Assembly (NCBI GenBank): GCA_900111435.1
Contig: FOIY01000003.1
Span: 338,201-402,200, forward strand
Origin: Ruminococcaceae bacterium KH2T8
GTDB taxonomy: Bacteria > Bacillota > Clostridia > Saccharofermentanales > Saccharofermentanaceae
Direction: 5' to 3'
Length of the DNA: 64,000 nucleotides
In this document: piece after piece, positions 51,235-58,998 of the stretch
Numbering within the stretch: position 1 is the stretch's first letter
Layout of the letters: the number at the start of each line of letters is the position of its first letter
Notes under the pieces: model-generated
Database searches by the model: none
The model's input: only the letters and a program-made list of their open reading frames with translations
What the model was told of the DNA's origin: nothing
Translations under genes and position numbers: made by a program

Positions 51235-53070
51235 TTATTCGGCAGCATCCATGTATGCTGAGAGGGCATTTTCAGCGCTCTGCTCGTAATAAACGGTAGT
51301 ACCTTCGGAGATATCACCGATGATCTCAACGTCAGTACCGTCGGAGACACCCGTAGTAACCGTGACTCTTCCGCTGAGTGTTCCGTCTTCTTCAACGGAA
51401 GTATAGACGAAATTCTCATCACCGCTCTGCTGAAGTGCAGTCAGGGGGATCGAAAGGACATTTGTCGACTCACCTACTACGATGCTCGCGTCTGCGCTCA
51501 TGCCGAGTCTCATATCGGGATCCATATCAAGCGAGATCTCGACACTATACTTGGTCGATCCGGTAGTAGCGATATTGGAAACGTGTGTGATCGTTCCTTC
51601 GAACTCGCGGTCAGGTATAGCGATGCATGATACTGTAGCCGTCTGACCTTCCTCTACGCCGAGGATATCGAGCTCATCTACTTCGATAGAGACCTTAACA
51701 AGATCAGTCGTTGCGATAGTGATGACCATATTCTCGGAAGTATTGGTCGAAGGTCTGCCTGAACCTGAAGATGCGCTACCCGAATAAGCAGAAGCAAGAG
51801 CGCTCAGGTTAGATGCATTTGATGCACTGTAGAGCGCTGCATAATCGGAGATACTGGGCGTTGTTGATCCGGCATAAGCTGCAAGGAATTCATTTACGTC
51901 AAAGTCTGAAGGCAGTGCTGCGATGGCAGAATCAACACCGGAAACAGAAGGTGTCGTGCTCGGCTGTGCTGCAGGAGCAGAACCCTCCGTAGGCTCGAAA
52001 GTGATCATCAGCATGCAGGAATTACCGAGTACTGTCGCAACAACGTTAGATGAACCTTCGATATCGTACTCAAGGCTTTCGGCATCAGCAAAGATATATC
52101 CGTCCTTAGCCTCAAGAGCGACCATTGCCGTATAAGATGTTCCGGGGCCGAAAGTATCGCCGGCGCCGACCCATCTGATAGTACCTGTATAACGGTCTGT
52201 CTCTTCGATCTCGCTTTGAGGTGTTGCGCCGTCTGCGGGAGCCGTGATCTCAAGACCCGTAAGATCAGTGATGTATTCAGCCGTAACTGCGGGAGTCGCA
52301 GGAGCAGAAGGCTCAGTCGCGGCAGGTGCGGCCGTCTCAGCGGGAGCCTCTGTCTCTGAAGGCTCGGCAGTTGTGGAAGACTCTGCAGGCTGAGTCTCTG
52401 AAGCATCAGTCTGCTCCGCAGTATCTGATGTACTGTCAGGTGTCGAGTCCGCGTTCGTATCAGTAGTTGTCTGATCGTCACCCGAATCGAGCTTACCGAG
52501 AAGATCGGAATAGCCCGACAGATCTACGCCCGAAGTATTATCAGATGCGCTGTTGCTTCCGAGCTGAGTAACCACTCCGTCCTGAGTAGCTACGATAAAG
52601 GGATTAAGATAGAATGCCGTTAGGATATCGATCTTATTGTTCAGGTATTCCTGTCTTGTCTGATATTCTTCGATCTCGTAGTCAGTCATATCGTGTGTAT
52701 CCTTAAGGACCTTATCGATATTATCAAGCTCGCTCTGAGCGCTTACGATAGCGGTCGTGATGGATGCGGGATCGATATTTGCGATGACATCACCTTCGTG
52801 TACTTCGTCACCTACCTCGACTAATGTCTCGGAGATGATGAGCTCAGTCGGGATATTGATATCGTAAGTATCTGCGGCGGTGAGATTTCCGCTGCCGTCT
52901 ACGGTACTTATGATGCTCATCTTTGTAACCTGAGCTTCACCGGGCTTTGCGAGCATAGCAGTTGCTTTCTCCATCGTCTTGCTCAGGAACGCAAGACCTC
53001 CGCCCATAAGGATTACGATACTTAATGTGATCACCAGAGGGGCAACCCACTTTTTCTTTTTCTTAGCCAT
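51235..53070 (-). CDS. Efflux adaptor (HlyD/MacA-like) with large inserted linker and extra beta domain
   Basis: 611 residues, much longer than usual adaptors (350-450). N-terminal anchor helix (about 10-30), then a split barrel-sandwich half (VGDEVHEGDVIANIDPASIT), a helical hairpin (about 100-150), and the lipoyl-like return FIVATQDGVVTQLG. In place of a short link there is a Ser/Thr/Glu/Pro/Ala-rich stretch, an additional beta domain (PADGATPQSEIEETDRYTGT; LEAKDGYIFADAESLEYDI) and another Ser/Ala-rich stretch; the beta-barrel part resumes at VKVSIEVDELDILGVEEGQ. First gene of the exporter operon. In a Gram-positive the extra domain may reach into the wall. Confidence 0.88.
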   Translation of the reverse strand: MAKKKKKWVAPLVITLSIVILMGGGLAFLSKTMEKATAMLAKPGEAQVTKMSIISTVDGSGNLTAADTYDINIPTELIISETLVEVGDEVHEGDVIANIDPASITTAIVSAQSELDNIDKVLKDTHDMTDYEIEEYQTRQEYLNNKIDILTAFYLNPFIVATQDGVVTQLGSNSASDNTSGVDLSGYSDLLGKLDSGDDQTTTDTNADSTPDSTSDTAEQTDASETQPAESSTTAEPSETEAPAETAAPAATEPSAPATPAVTAEYITDLTGLEITAPADGATPQSEIEETDRYTGTIRWVGAGDTFGPGTSYTAMVALEAKDGYIFADAESLEYDIEGSSNVVATVLGNSCMLMITFEPTEGSAPAAQPSTTPSVSGVDSAIAALPSDFDVNEFLAAYAGSTTPSISDYAALYSASNASNLSALASAYSGSASSGSGRPSTNTSENMVITIATTDLVKVSIEVDELDILGVEEGQTATVSCIAIPDREFEGTITHVSNIATTGSTKYSVEISLDMDPDMRLGMSADASIVVGESTNVLSIPLTALQQSGDENFVYTSVEEDGTLSGRVTVTTGVSDGTDVEIIGDISEGTTVYYEQSAENALSAYMDAAE

Positions 53071-53261
53071 AATCGGATAGTTTCCTTCCTATAAACCTTA
53101 TTCTCTTTCTACAATGGATATATTACCAATCGGGTGTTGAGTTAGGATAAAAAAATGATTAAGAAAAGTTTAAGTTGGAATTCCCGCTATCCCGCACTCA
53201 GAACCGGGGCCAAAAGCCGCGAACTTTAGGCTATAATATGTACGGAAATAAGGAGGAGATA

Positions 53262-53633
53262 ATGTCCAAGCCGGCAAGAGATACACTCATAACAGCGATA
53301 TTGATCCTGACGCTGGGAACCGCGTATTATTTCGTGCTGAAATATACGTCTTTCGGTATCCCCTGCTATTTCTATAAGACGACCGGTTATAAGTGTCCCG
53401 CGTGCGGAATCTCGCATATGTTCATGCACATGTCTCACTTTCAGTTCAAGGAAGCTCTAAATGATAATCATGTCATGTTCTTTCTTTGGCCTTTTACCTT
53501 TTCGGAGCTTTTATACGTCAGATATCTGACCTCCGCAAAGCGCGATATACCTAAGTGGAATAAAATATTTTTGTACGTTGCAGTTGGAATTAGCGCAATT
53601 TACTGTATAATAAGAAATACAGAGTTATTCTGA
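53262..53633 (+). CDS. DUF2752 small membrane protein
   Basis: 123 residues from MSKPARDTLITAILIL, three hydrophobic segments, and the DUF2752 cysteine motif in TGYKCPACGISHMFMH after GIPCYFYK. AAGGAGGAG lies just before the ATG at 53262, and TATAAT at 53232 is a likely -10. A second family member lies at 22836. Function not known. Confidence 0.87.
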   Translation: MSKPARDTLITAILILTLGTAYYFVLKYTSFGIPCYFYKTTGYKCPACGISHMFMHMSHFQFKEALNDNHVMFFLWPFTFSELLYVRYLTSAKRDIPKWNKIFLYVAVGISAIYCIIRNTELF

Positions 53634-53658
53634 AAATTTTAACTTGGGGGATTTTGAA

Positions 53659-53943
53659 ATGGAAAATGAAAATTACACCAATGCACCCGTGATCGACGGA
53701 CAGCCCGAGGATGGCAAGGCTACCGCTGCGCTCGTACTTGGTATTGTAGGTATCCTTTGCTGCGGACCTTGTGCAGTTGTAGGACTTATCATGGCTCTTC
53801 AGGCTAAGAACGCCGGTAACACAAGCGGTAAGTGCACAGCAGGTATGGTACTTTCTATCATCGGTATCGTTCTCTGGATCGGTGCATTGATCTTCAACAT
53901 CGCTACAGGCGCATTCTCCACCATCATGGACAGCTACTCCTAA
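53659..53943 (+). CDS. DUF4190-like small membrane protein
   Basis: 94 residues with two membrane helices. ATAALVLGIVGILCCGPCAV and GMVLSIIGIVLWIGALIFNI are the two glycine-rich hairpin helices typical of DUF4190. The real ATG is 53659, eight bases after GGGGG. It follows the DUF2752 gene by 25 bases and is ended by a strong hairpin, so these two form a small operon. Confidence 0.82.
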   Translation: MENENYTNAPVIDGQPEDGKATAALVLGIVGILCCGPCAVVGLIMALQAKNAGNTSGKCTAGMVLSIIGIVLWIGALIFNIATGAFSTIMDSYS

Positions 53944-53967
53944 TAGCGATCAGTAAACGATCACAAC

Positions 53968-54005
53968 AAGAACCTCGGTCATATGGCCGAGGTTCTTTCT
54001 TTTTG
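53968..54005 (+). terminator. Rho-independent terminator after the DUF2752-DUF4190 pair
   Basis: AAGAACCTCGG (53968-53978) pairs with CCGAGGTTCTT (53987-53997), followed by TCTTTTTG. Confidence 0.92.
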
Positions 54006-54058
54006 CTTTATTTGTACCAAGATAGATAAGTATCTATCTGACTGAACAGGTCTCCCTG

Positions 54059-54433
54059 TCAGCTCTTCCAGAGACCGTGGAGATTACAGTATGCGTATGC
54101 AGCGATGATCTCTGCGCCTTCTACCATTGCGAATACTGCTTCGGGCTTATCACCGGGATTGAGCTCGGCGATCTGTACTCCTGCATTTGTCTCGAGGATA
54201 ACATGTGAGATGTAATGCTCAGCTGTCATGGGATGCTCTACAGATCCTACGGAAACTCTGATGACCTTGCCATCTACAGTTACAACGGGAACATGCTTTT
54301 CTACTGCCGCATCAACGGAAGCGGGGATCAGTTCCTCCATCTTCTCACCGCAGCAGACTACGGGGACTTTACTGTCAACGATCTTGATGATAATGTTGCC
54401 GCAATGCTTGCAGCGATAAAGTGTTACTGCCAT
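54059..54433 (-). CDS. Desulfoferrodoxin-type superoxide reductase
   Basis: Reduces superoxide to peroxide in anaerobes without making oxygen. 124 residues in two parts: a desulforedoxin-like iron site (CKHC at residues 8-11 and CC at 27-28) and the superoxide reductase centre with EKHVP (Glu and His), HPMTAEHYISH (two His) and CNLHG (Cys and His ligands). All expected ligands are present. AGGAGG precedes the ATG. It stands alone on its strand. Confidence 0.95.
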   Translation of the reverse strand: MAVTLYRCKHCGNIIIKIVDSKVPVVCCGEKMEELIPASVDAAVEKHVPVVTVDGKVIRVSVGSVEHPMTAEHYISHVILETNAGVQIAELNPGDKPEAVFAMVEGAEIIAAYAYCNLHGLWKS

Positions 54434-54482
54434 AGATAAGACCTCCTTTTACACTATGATCTATTTTACCATGAATAAAGGA

Positions 54483-54926
54483 TCAATAAGATGATCTCAA
54501 GTATTTACGCTTCGTAACGATCGTATAGATGAGCATATATAAGATGCTGACTGCGATCGGGATAGCGCCGAGATAAGGAGTATTGATCACGATCGGTATC
54601 GAATAGAATTCGAAGAAACCGTTGAGTGAGAACAGCCCCGCGACCGTACTGCCGAAATAGAACTCAATGCAGAAATATGTAAGAGCCAGTATCAGGACAT
54701 CGAGCGAGAGATAAAATCCCGCGATGGCAAGAGCACGTCCGAAGGAAACAAAATCCTTTCGTCCCAGGAACAGTATATAGAGCAATTCATAGATAGCCGC
54801 CAATGCGAGCGCTCCGAGTGCGATAAGGCAGACACGAGGATCTGCTACCCACTTCGAGACAAAAGCATATACGACTACAAAGAAAAACGAGATCTCATAA
54901 AACATTCCGCCGCGTTTCATGGTCAT
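54483..54926 (-). CDS. Hypothetical four-helix membrane protein
   Basis: 147 residues with four hydrophobic helices (ISFFFVVVYAFVSKW; VCLIALGALALAAIYELLYI; LAIAGFYLSLDVLILALTYF; GAIPIAVSILYMLIYTIV) and a basic C-terminus. No family recognised. AGGAAAGG precedes the first ATG; a second ATG two codons on is also possible. It ends 49 bases before the superoxide reductase start. Confidence 0.7.
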   Translation of the reverse strand: MTMKRGGMFYEISFFFVVVYAFVSKWVADPRVCLIALGALALAAIYELLYILFLGRKDFVSFGRALAIAGFYLSLDVLILALTYFCIEFYFGSTVAGLFSLNGFFEFYSIPIVINTPYLGAIPIAVSILYMLIYTIVTKRKYLRSSY

Positions 54927-54964
54927 TATCCTTTCCTGATCAAGTTTATCGTAAGGTTATTCTA

Positions 54965-55546
54965 CTACTTTCCGAACAGCTTGGAAAAGAAGCCGCCCTT
55001 AGCCTTTTCGGTGTCGCCGGACTTAGCGCCCGGGGCACTCGCCTGCTTTCTCATTACGCCTTCGTTATACTTTTCGAGGTCGACCGCATTCGGATAAGCT
55101 TTTTCGAAACGATCCAGTAGTCCGTCATCCAAGCTCTTTACCTGAAGCTTCGTGCCGTCGACAGCTACGATCTCGATCTGAGAATTACTGTTTTGCATCC
55201 TTACGGGATTGGTCCAGAGCTCATCGTAAAAATCGGCTTTCAGGAGACCGCCTTCGAGGATGCTTTCGAGCTTTATATCCTTCTCGAAAGCCGCCAGCGC
55301 GCCGTAATTCATGACCTGCATCCTGTTATCGTAGAGCGCCCTCTGAAGCTGCTCTCCGCTTATGAAGTGATACGCCTCATTCTCGTGCCTGTCGCTCTTT
55401 TCCGAATACTTCGGGAAGATGCTGTCCCAGGGCCCGACTTCCGATACCAGCCAGTTATACTTAGTCACATCTTCTCCGATCACTTCAAAGACCGGATACA
55501 TCTTGATAAAAAGATCGGCAGATGTATTGATGTAAAGTCCGTTCAT
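54965..55546 (-). CDS. Hypothetical soluble protein
   Basis: 193 residues without signal or membrane segments. The N-terminal half is mixed alpha/beta (YINTSADLFIKMYPVFEVIG; YNWLVSEVGPWDSIFP), and the last 25 residues are a basic, low-complexity tail ending GGFFSKLFGK, similar in style to the tail in the 213-residue protein at 32.6 kb (GFFAQLFKKKE). No known domain. GGAGGAG precedes the ATG. It lies 12 bases downstream of the YitT-family gene. Confidence 0.7.
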   Translation of the reverse strand: MNGLYINTSADLFIKMYPVFEVIGEDVTKYNWLVSEVGPWDSIFPKYSEKSDRHENEAYHFISGEQLQRALYDNRMQVMNYGALAAFEKDIKLESILEGGLLKADFYDELWTNPVRMQNSNSQIEIVAVDGTKLQVKSLDDGLLDRFEKAYPNAVDLEKYNEGVMRKQASAPGAKSGDTEKAKGGFFSKLFGK

Positions 55547-55558
55547 ATATCTCCTCCG

Positions 55559-56413
55559 TCAATCGTTAGGTCTCATATAAAATCTTCCGCTTATACGATC
55601 GGTCCTTATTGCATTTATAAATGCATCGGGATCGGCTTTACGGATCTCTTCCATTATATGCTTGAGTTCTTCGCTGTCTATAACAGAATATATGAGACTC
55701 TTCTTATTACCCTCGTACATTCCCTCCGCATTCATCCTGGTAGCGCCGTGGTTCGTGAGCCTGTTGATGAGCTCGGCGATCTCCTTGGGGTGCTCCGTGA
55801 CGACAAAGAGAGTATCCTTTCGATACCTCTTATACATCGCATTAACGACCTGCGTGGATACAAACTGGAATATTATCGAGTAGAGCGCCTTATCCCATCC
55901 GAAGAGGAAACCGTCGCACACGAGAACGAATACGTTAAAGAGCAGGATGTAGTTCCATGTCTCTATCTTGAACTTCTCCGAGAAATAGATCGAGATAAAA
56001 TCCGTGCCTCCACTCGTCGCCCCGGCATTAAGACACAGCGACACCGCAATGCCGTTTATAAGGCCTCCGAAGACGCTTATGAGAAGAACATCGGAAGTGA
56101 TCTCGAAGACGGGTATAAAGTCCGTTAGAAACGCCACGATCGCGATCGTGATGCAGGAGTAAACGGTAAACCTCTTGCCTATCTTTCGAAAGCTCAAGAT
56201 GACCGGGAAGATGTTAAGGAGAACATAGATCGGACCGTACGGGATGCTGATGCCGAGGAGCCTGCCGAAGATATTCTGGATAAGGATCGAAAGGCCCGAG
56301 AAGCCGCCCGGCAAAAGGTCGCCCGATCGTACGAATGACCTGATATTAAAGGACATTATAAGGCCTGCTGCCATGCACATCAGAACCCTTAAGACTTTGT
56401 TCTTTCTGCCCAT
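55559..56413 (-). CDS. YitT-family membrane protein (YitT plus DUF2179)
   Basis: 284 residues with five or six membrane helices. The family signature GATSGGTDFISIYFSEKF lies near residue 130, and the C-terminal DUF2179 domain (FVVTEHPKEIAELINRL; DPDAFINAI) is complete. Members may be transporters, but substrate evidence is lacking. AAGGAG precedes the ATG. It sits between the ilvE terminator and the 193-residue gene. Confidence 0.9.
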   Translation of the reverse strand: MGRKNKVLRVLMCMAAGLIMSFNIRSFVRSGDLLPGGFSGLSILIQNIFGRLLGISIPYGPIYVLLNIFPVILSFRKIGKRFTVYSCITIAIVAFLTDFIPVFEITSDVLLISVFGGLINGIAVSLCLNAGATSGGTDFISIYFSEKFKIETWNYILLFNVFVLVCDGFLFGWDKALYSIIFQFVSTQVVNAMYKRYRKDTLFVVTEHPKEIAELINRLTNHGATRMNAEGMYEGNKKSLIYSVIDSEELKHIMEEIRKADPDAFINAIRTDRISGRFYMRPND

Positions 56414-56450
56414 AAGACTTCATCTCCTTATGCATGGATTTTATCACAGA

Positions 56451-56490
56451 AAAAGGCCTCCGCAGGACCTTAAAAGTCCGGCGGAGGCCA
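56451..56490 (-). terminator. Rho-independent terminator after ilvE
   Basis: GGCCTCCGC and GCGGAGGCC (56456-56464 and 56482-56490) with inner GGAC/GTCC pairing; on the minus strand followed by TTTTT. Confidence 0.92.
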
Positions 56491-56523
56491 TTGTTAACGT
56501 ATTGTTTTCCGATAGGTAACTTC

Positions 56524-57549
56524 TTACTCGGCGATGACTCTGATCCAGCCCTCGGGTGCTTCGATACGACCCATCTGAATACCTGTAAGTGTATCGTAGA
56601 GCTTCTTAGTCCAGGGACCCATCTCCTCCATGCCGCTGGGGAATGCGATCTCCTTGCCGTGATCAACGATCTTGCCGACAGGAGAGATAACTGCCGCCGT
56701 ACCGCAAAGGCCGCACTCAGCGAAGTCTGAAAGCTCATCGAGGAATACTTCTCTGTGCTCGACCTTCATTCCGAGATACTTCTCTGCTACTACGCACAGA
56801 GATCTTCTCGTGATGGAAGGAAGGATAGAATCAGACTTGGGAGTAACAAGCGTACCGTCCTTAGTAACGAAGATGAAGTTAGCTCCGCCTGTCTCCTCTA
56901 CCTTGGTCCTTGTCTTGGGATCGAGATACATATTCTCGGCATAACCCTGATTGTGAGCATCAACGATAGCATGAAGGCTCATAGCATAGTTAAGGCCGGC
57001 CTTGATGTGACCTGTACCGTTGGGAGCAGCACGATCGAAATCGGATACTCTGATCGTGATGGGCTTAACGCCGCCCTTGAAGTAAGGACCTACGGGTGTA
57101 CAGAAGATCCTGAACTGATAATCATTAGCGGGCTTAACACCGATAACGGGATTGATACCGAACATATAAGGTCTTAAATAAAGTGTAGCACCTGAACCGT
57201 AGGGAGGTACGAAGTCAAGATTTGCCTTTACGACGTCGAGGCAAGCCTGAACGAACTTATCCTCGGGGAATACGGGCATCTCAAGTCTTCTGCAGGAATC
57301 AGCCATTCTTGCTGCGTTGAGGTCAGGGCGGAAGCAAACGACTTTGCCGTCTTCAGTCCTGTATGCCTTAAGTCCCTCGAAGCATGTCTGTGCATACTGA
57401 AGGACACCTGCACACTCACTCATAGTAACCATGGGATCGTCGATAAGTGCTCCCTCATCCCAAGCTCCGTTCGTGAAGTTAGCCACGAATCTCTTGTCTG
57501 TAGGTACATAGCCGAATCCTAAGTTGGACCAATCAATGTCTTTGCTCAT
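56524..57549 (-). CDS. ilvE: Branched-chain amino acid aminotransferase
   Basis: PLP enzyme that makes or degrades valine, leucine and isoleucine. Full length at 341 residues; the BCAT2-like group is indicated by VQYAQTCFEG-type opening (AGVLQYAQTCFEGLKAYRTE read in pieces), YLRPYMFG, and the PLP lysine K183 in GTGHIKAGLNYAMS, with VEETGGANFIFV and EVFLDELSDFAECG in the C-terminal half. I start at ATG 57549, which has AAGGTG upstream; an earlier in-frame ATG has no site. It ends in a strong terminator and stands alone. Confidence 0.95.
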   Translation of the reverse strand: MSKDIDWSNLGFGYVPTDKRFVANFTNGAWDEGALIDDPMVTMSECAGVLQYAQTCFEGLKAYRTEDGKVVCFRPDLNAARMADSCRRLEMPVFPEDKFVQACLDVVKANLDFVPPYGSGATLYLRPYMFGINPVIGVKPANDYQFRIFCTPVGPYFKGGVKPITIRVSDFDRAAPNGTGHIKAGLNYAMSLHAIVDAHNQGYAENMYLDPKTRTKVEETGGANFIFVTKDGTLVTPKSDSILPSITRRSLCVVAEKYLGMKVEHREVFLDELSDFAECGLCGTAAVISPVGKIVDHGKEIAFPSGMEEMGPWTKKLYDTLTGIQMGRIEAPEGWIRVIAE

Positions 57550-57659
57550 AGAGTTCACCTTCTTTGTTTTAGTTAGATAAATATGTTGACAGTATAGCAC
57601 AAATTATTGACACTTACAGTTCAGAACCGCGTTGAAAAATGGCGTTTTTGTGATATAAG

Positions 57660-57835
57660 TGCCGTTTTGCGCGCGCCGCGGGGCAGCGGGCTTTCAGTCG
57701 GGCCGCGAGTGAAGTTGTGCGGGTGCCGGCGGTGATGGGGCGCGGCGGCGCGGGGGAAGTTACGCGGGCGTGCGGCGGCGCGGGTGCCTTTCGGGATGCG
57801 GGTTCGTCCCGGCCGCCGGGTGCTTTCGCTGATCG
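57660..57835. other. GC-rich block with internal near-repeats
   Basis: Base composition jumps to an extreme GC level compared with every neighbour. GCGGCGGCGCGGG occurs twice (about 57742 and 57770), each near a GAAGTT-containing stretch, so it may have arisen by local duplication. No start codon with a ribosome site opens a convincing frame. Confidence 0.6.
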
Positions 57836-57868
57836 TGCGAGCCAATACTACTCGAATGGACTCCCCAC

Positions 57869-57916
57869 GGACAAATACCCTGCCAAATTCGAACTAATTT
57901 GTCCATCAATTTGTCC
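57869..57916. repeat. Dyad repeat unit B1, 48 bases, four boxes
   Basis: GGACAAAT (57869), TGCCAAAT (57881), then ATTTGTCC at 57897 and 57909. Geometry 8-4-8-8-8-4-8 is identical to A1 and A2. Confidence 0.9.
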
Positions 57917-57929
57917 ATGGATCATTCAC

Positions 57930-57977
57930 TACCAAAAACACTACCAAATCGGATGAGATTTGTCCGTGTATTTGTCC
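57930..57977. repeat. Dyad repeat unit B2, 48 bases, four boxes
   Basis: TACCAAAA (57930), TACCAAAT (57942), then ATTTGTCC at 57958 and 57970. The two 4-base spacers (ACAC and GTGT) are also complementary. The right arm is the exact inverse of the left arm of A2. Confidence 0.9.
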
Positions 57978-58076
57978 ACGAAGTTCAGCTACTGACTCCG
58001 AGTGTACGGATTTATCAGATGCGAAGCGGAACATTATAAGAGCACATTATCTTAAAATCAAGGAAAAACCGCATTT

Positions 58077-58103
58077 TGTCGAACTTTGTCGAAAAATGTC
58101 GAA
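58077..58103. promoter_or_regulatory. Three TGTCGAA repeats with 10-base period
   Basis: TGTCGAA starts at 58077, 58087 and 58097, so the copies face the same side of the helix. It lies 44 bases before the probable ATG at 58147 and looks like an operator for a protein that binds cooperatively. Confidence 0.6.
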
Positions 58104-58146
58104 ATTTTGGTGCCACAGTCACGCAGAGGCATTGTATATTGACCCT

Positions 58147-58998
58147 ATGGAACAGAATCGTTTACCGGACAAACTTATATGTGCTCGCTATCGTCACCTT
58201 TCCGAAAGGATCAACGCATTACCGCAGATCACAACAGGCGAGGAGATAATACGAGTTAAAATGCCCTCTACATACGGAACATACAAATACAGAAAAGTTT
58301 TCCCTAATTCTCCGAAGCGGGCACACTACGAGCAAATGCTCGCACTCTCACTAAAACTAAAGACCGAACGCGATCAGCTCATCGCACAGTGGAGCGCCAA
58401 TCACGATGTGCCTATCGCAACAGCAGCGGCGGGCATCAGTATTGCCGACCGAAACGACGGAATACTGACAATACAGAATTACAACAGCTGGGCGGAATAT
58501 TCGAATTCACATCCTATCACAACCGAGTACACTTCCGACGGTAAGAGGTATCGTTCAAGAATTGAGCTCATGACGGCGGAAACGTTGAAGGATCTCGGTC
58601 TTGAGTGGAAATACGAACCGTTGCTATCATTAAACGTACCTTCACGGTTTGCAGGAGATAATACCACCGTTGAATTCACTCCGGACTTCGCCGTCGCAGT
58701 TCGCGAACTTGGTCGTGTCTTCCTGATAGAGTGTCTCGGAATGCTGAGCGAATCATCGTATGCCAACGATGCATTCGACAAGCTCAAGATCTATTCATAC
58801 AACGGAATATATCCCGGCAGAGATCTAACCCTCATCTCCGGAGACAAAAACTATATGCCGTCTATGGAAGCGATCGCGCAATCCGTCAGATCAACACTCG
58901 GGATCCTCTGCGCTGAAAGCATACGTTCTTCAAACGAAGGAGCTCCACCCCAATCGAAAGAATCCGCCCTCACCTCAGCGGGCAGTCTGACATCCTGA
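58147..58998 (+). CDS. PD-(D/E)XK/TnsA-like nuclease-fold protein
   Basis: 283 residues from the preferred ATG at 58147. The nuclease core is in residues about 130-200: RSRIELMTAETLKDLG (with E140), EWKYEPLL, VEFTPDFAV (D180) and VFLIECLGML (E195). This is the TnsA/restriction-endonuclease-like order E...PD...E; the usual Lys of the last motif is Cys here, so activity needs proof. The N-terminal part has a charged helical region with RVKMPSTYGTYKYRK and FPNSPKRAHYEQM. Start choice: ATG 58096 lies inside the phased repeats; ATG 58147 sits six bases after TATATT, suggesting a leaderless message. No transposition partners are visible. Converges with the DUF2971 gene, overlapping by 29 bases. Confidence 0.75.
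   Translation: MEQNRLPDKLICARYRHLSERINALPQITTGEEIIRVKMPSTYGTYKYRKVFPNSPKRAHYEQMLALSLKLKTERDQLIAQWSANHDVPIATAAAGISIADRNDGILTIQNYNSWAEYSNSHPITTEYTSDGKRYRSRIELMTAETLKDLGLEWKYEPLLSLNVPSRFAGDNTTVEFTPDFAVAVRELGRVFLIECLGMLSESSYANDAFDKLKIYSYNGIYPGRDLTLISGDKNYMPSMEAIAQSVRSTLGILCAESIRSSNEGAPPQSKESALTSAGSLTS

Larger units (their letters stand above)
57550..58146. other. Intergenic region: ilvE leader, GC-rich block, dyad repeats (locus B), phased operator repeats
   Basis: No credible gene. In order: ilvE control sequence with a possible TATACT on the minus strand (about 57590), an extremely GC-rich stretch (57660-57835), two four-box dyad units (57869-57916 and 57930-57977), and three TGTCGAA copies (58077-58103) ahead of the nuclease-like gene. 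Confidence 0.75.

Noticed and set aside
56492-56508. TGTTAA and TGTTTT 11 bases apart, resembling the PhoP-like box
   Set aside because: It lies between the ilvE stop and its terminator, not at a promoter, and the second half is imperfect; chance is likely.
57550-57660. T-box or leader attenuator before ilvE
   Set aside because: The leader is short and has neither a T-box sequence nor a terminator-antiterminator pair.
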